Shown here: piece by piece, positions 4,901-6,744 of the stretch | Position numbering within the stretch: the stretch's first letter is position 1 | Layout of the letters: each line of letters opens with the position of its first letter | Program-made: the position numbers and the translations under genes | Notes under the pieces: model-generated | Seen by the model: only the letters and a program-made list of their open reading frames with translations | What the model was told of the DNA's origin: nothing | Database searches by the model: none | Assembly: GCA_905235755.1 (NCBI GenBank) | Contig: CAJONA010000062.1 | Coordinates: 1-6,744 of the forward strand | Direction: 5' to 3' | Source: an uncultured Clostridia bacterium | GTDB taxonomy: Bacteria; Bacillota; Clostridia; Oscillospirales; CAG-272 | Length of the DNA: 6,744 bases

Positions 4901-5869
4901 ATGAAGCATATTTTTATCGTAAATCCCGCCGCGGGAAAAGGCAAAATAATCCCCGCACTCTTGCAGAGAATAACGTTCGCATGCCAGAAGCTCGGCGTCG
5001 ATTATGAGATCCACAATACGTCGACAGTCGGCGACGCCACGGCTTTCGCCAAGAAAAAATGCGAAGAAATAACGGACGAAACGCTCCGCTTTTACGCGTG
5101 CGGCGGCGACGGCACTATGAACGAAGTTGCGAACGCGCTCGCAGGCGTAAAACACGCCGAACTCGCCGTTATACCGATAGGCACGGGAAACGATTTTATA
5201 AAATCATTTTCGCACGAGGAGTATTTCGCCGACATCGAAAAAATGATCCAGGGCAGATCGATAGCGACCGACATCATCAAATTCAACAACAAATATTCGC
5301 TCAACATTCTCAACATCGGATTTGACTGCGACGTCGTGAAGCGCGTCGAGGAGATAAAGCGCGAATCATGGGTACCGCATGGCATGGCGTATACGATTGC
5401 CGCGCTGCAGGTCATAACGCGTGAATACGGAATGAATTTCAAGGTCACAACAGACACCGGCGAAACATTTGACGGCGAGCATCTGCTCGTCATATTCGCA
5501 AACGCTCAGTATTACGGCGGCGGATATAAGTCGGCGCCGAAAGCGATGCTGAACGACGGACTTATGGATATATGCGTCGTCGACAAGGTCTCGCGTCCGA
5601 CGTTTATGACGCTTCTGCCCAAATACAAGGCGGGAACTCATCTCGACGATTCCGAAAAAACGCCTTTTATACACTATTTGCAGTGCAAAAAGGCGGTGTT
5701 TGAAGCCGAGGAAACAGTCGGCGTGTGCGCCGACGGCGAGATATCCGCCGCAAAGCGGCTCGAAATTGAAGTTGTGCCGAAAGGCATAAACGTAGTCGTG
5801 CCTAAGGGATCAAAATGTACGGCGTGGGTAAAAACGCCGTCGGAACAAAAGAACAATACAGACAAATAA
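4901..5869 (+). CDS. Diacylglycerol kinase family lipid kinase (YegS/BmrU/DgkB type)
   Basis: A 322-residue soluble lipid kinase that transfers phosphate from ATP to a lipid hydroxyl, typically diacylglycerol, at the inner face of the membrane, returning it to phospholipid synthesis. The N-terminal catalytic domain starts with FIVNPAAGKGK (residues 5-15), then the nucleotide-binding GGDGT at 68-72 in CGGDGTMNEVANAL, then PIGTGNDF at 92-99. The C-terminal beta domain shows NIGFDCDV (138-145), the region YYGGGYKSAPKAMLNDGLMDI (204-224) and the DGE near 278-280, all in the usual order for the DAGK_cat family. Length is normal and no motif is lost. The start is set by GGAGG at 4890-4894, 6 bases upstream. 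It is the first gene after the promoter at 4801-4829 and valS follows after 12 bases. The exact lipid substrate cannot be told: YegS, BmrU and DgkB members share these motifs. Cytosolic or peripheral membrane location is inferred from the absence of signal or membrane segments. Confidence 0.92.
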   Translation: MKHIFIVNPAAGKGKIIPALLQRITFACQKLGVDYEIHNTSTVGDATAFAKKKCEEITDETLRFYACGGDGTMNEVANALAGVKHAELAVIPIGTGNDFIKSFSHEEYFADIEKMIQGRSIATDIIKFNNKYSLNILNIGFDCDVVKRVEEIKRESWVPHGMAYTIAALQVITREYGMNFKVTTDTGETFDGEHLLVIFANAQYYGGGYKSAPKAMLNDGLMDICVVDKVSRPTFMTLLPKYKAGTHLDDSEKTPFIHYLQCKKAVFEAEETVGVCADGEISAAKRLEIEVVPKGINVVVPKGSKCTAWVKTPSEQKNNTDK

Positions 5870-5881
5870 GAGGTCACATAT

Positions 5882-6744
5882 ATGAGAAAAGAACTTGCAA
5901 AAACATACGATCCGTCGGCGATAGAAAAGCCGCTGTATAAGTTTTGGAGCGAAAACGGATATTTTGCGCCGTCCGGCGACAAAAGCAAAAAGCCGTTCAC
6001 GATAGTTATCCCGCCCCCGAACGTAACAGGCCAGCTCCACATGGGACACGCGCTCGACGAGACGCTTCAGGACACGATAATCCGCTTCAAACGCATGCAG
6101 GGCTACGCTGCGCTGTGGGTGCCGGGAACGGATCACGCGGGCATCGCCACGCAGATAAAGGTCGAAGAGTACCTTCGCAAAGAAGAAGGCAAAACGCGCT
6201 ATGATCTCGGACGCGAGGCGTTCGTCGACCGCGTCTGGCAATGGAAAGAAAAATACGGCTCGCGCATAATCGAGCAGTTAAAATCACTCGGTTCGTCGTG
6301 TGACTGGGATCGCGAACGCTTCACCATGGACGACACGCTCTCATCCGCCGTCAAAAAGGTGTTCGTGTCGCTTTACAACAAGGGGCTCATCTATCGCGGA
6401 TTCCGCATCAGCAATATCTGCCCGCACTGTCAAACGGCGCTCTCCGACGCGGAGGTCGAATACAAGGAACTCGAAGGCTCGTTCTGGCATATCCGCTATA
6501 AGGTCAAAGACAGCGACGAATACATCGTGATCGCCACGACGCGTCCCGAGACTATGCTCGGCGACACCGCTGTCGCCGTTCATCCCGACGACGAGAGATA
6601 CGCCCATCTTGTCGGGAAAACGCTCATCCTTCCGCTTGTCGGCAGAGAGATACCCGTCATCGCCGACGAATACGTCGAAAAAGACTTCGGAACGGGATGC
6701 GTCAAGATAACGCCGTGCCACGATCCGAACGACTACGAAGTCGG
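5882..6744 (+). CDS. valS: Valyl-tRNA synthetase, N-terminal part (3' truncated by the window)
   Basis: The frame stays open from ATG 5882 to the window edge, giving 287 complete codons out of about 880 expected. The enzyme attaches valine to tRNA-Val in the cytosol and edits misactivated threonine. Visible landmarks are PPPNVTGQLHMGHA at residues 44-57 with the class I HIGH motif as HMGH (53-56), PGTDHAGIATQ at 81-91, the CDWDRERFTMD segment at 140-150, a CPHC element at 180-183 with the following TALSDAEVEY, and the start of the CP1 editing domain with TTRPETMLGDTAVAVHP (219-235) and GTGCVKITPCHDPNDYEV (270-287). The KMSKS loop, anticodon domain and C-terminal coiled coil are outside. The start is supported by AGAGG at 5869-5873, 8 bases upstream. 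Cys at 273 and 279 stand where Ala is frequent in the GTGAVKITPAHDPND motif. No T-box leader precedes the gene; it seems to depend on the lipid kinase promoter. Confidence 0.97.
   Translation, partial: MRKELAKTYDPSAIEKPLYKFWSENGYFAPSGDKSKKPFTIVIPPPNVTGQLHMGHALDETLQDTIIRFKRMQGYAALWVPGTDHAGIATQIKVEEYLRKEEGKTRYDLGREAFVDRVWQWKEKYGSRIIEQLKSLGSSCDWDRERFTMDDTLSSAVKKVFVSLYNKGLIYRGFRISNICPHCQTALSDAEVEYKELEGSFWHIRYKVKDSDEYIVIATTRPETMLGDTAVAVHPDDERYAHLVGKTLILPLVGREIPVIADEYVEKDFGTGCVKITPCHDPNDYEV

Noticed and set aside
4798..5007. Open frame of 69 codons starting in the lipid kinase promoter
   Set aside because: Its start codon precedes the -35 box region of the promoter, so it would not be on the transcript, and it overlaps the well-supported kinase start in another frame.
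5819..5840. Hairpin ACGGCGT/ACGCCGT near the end of the lipid kinase gene, considered as a terminator
   Set aside because: The 7-bp stem lies within the coding region and is followed by CGGAACAAAAG, with no T tract, so it is not an intrinsic terminator. A weak effect on mRNA stability cannot be excluded.

Overview
The window looks like an ordinary chromosomal stretch from a Firmicute of class Clostridia, probably an uncultured gut-type lineage of middling G+C. The main evidence is a complete SCIFF ranthipeptide pair (six-cysteine precursor plus radical SAM/SPASM maturase), which is close to a signature of Clostridia. Strong AGGAGG-type ribosome binding sites and textbook TTGACA-17-TATAAT promoters agree with this. 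No mobile element, CRISPR array, tRNA or rRNA was found.

Layout. At the left edge (1-690, +) is the C-terminal part of an Orn/Lys/Arg decarboxylase-family, PLP-dependent enzyme. Three bases after its stop begins a perfect consensus promoter (694-722) that drives a 53-residue SCIFF precursor (765-926, +), a gene short enough to be missed easily. A small hairpin with a T tract (949-970) lies between the precursor and its maturase (987-2369, +), and a strong terminator closes the unit at 2354-2384. Converging on this from the right is a two-gene minus-strand operon: an ABC ATPase (4702 down to 3992) overlapping by 4 bases a 532-residue ABC-2-type permease (3995 down to 2397). A divergent control region (4703-4900) separates it from a plus-strand operon with a YegS/DgkA-like lipid kinase (4901-5869) and, 12 bases later, the first 287 codons of valyl-tRNA synthetase (5882 to the right edge).

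How the genes work together. The SCIFF pair is a self-contained peptide modification system: the precursor is made in bulk and the maturase, probably at a lower level because of the hairpin, installs Cys-derived thioether links. No dedicated protease or exporter is in the same operon. The ABC pair converges on it under its own promoter, so any role in SCIFF export would be guesswork. The ATPase and permease form one translationally coupled transporter. The lipid kinase and valS share one promoter by position.

The most notable details are a Gly in the precursor at the position where, as I recall, the characterised SCIFF peptide has its Thr acceptor; the likely attenuator between precursor and maturase; and a divergent control region whose two perfect promoters are nested in a long inverted repeat. 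I see no wholly new system. The SCIFF pair is a known family whose biological function is still poorly understood.
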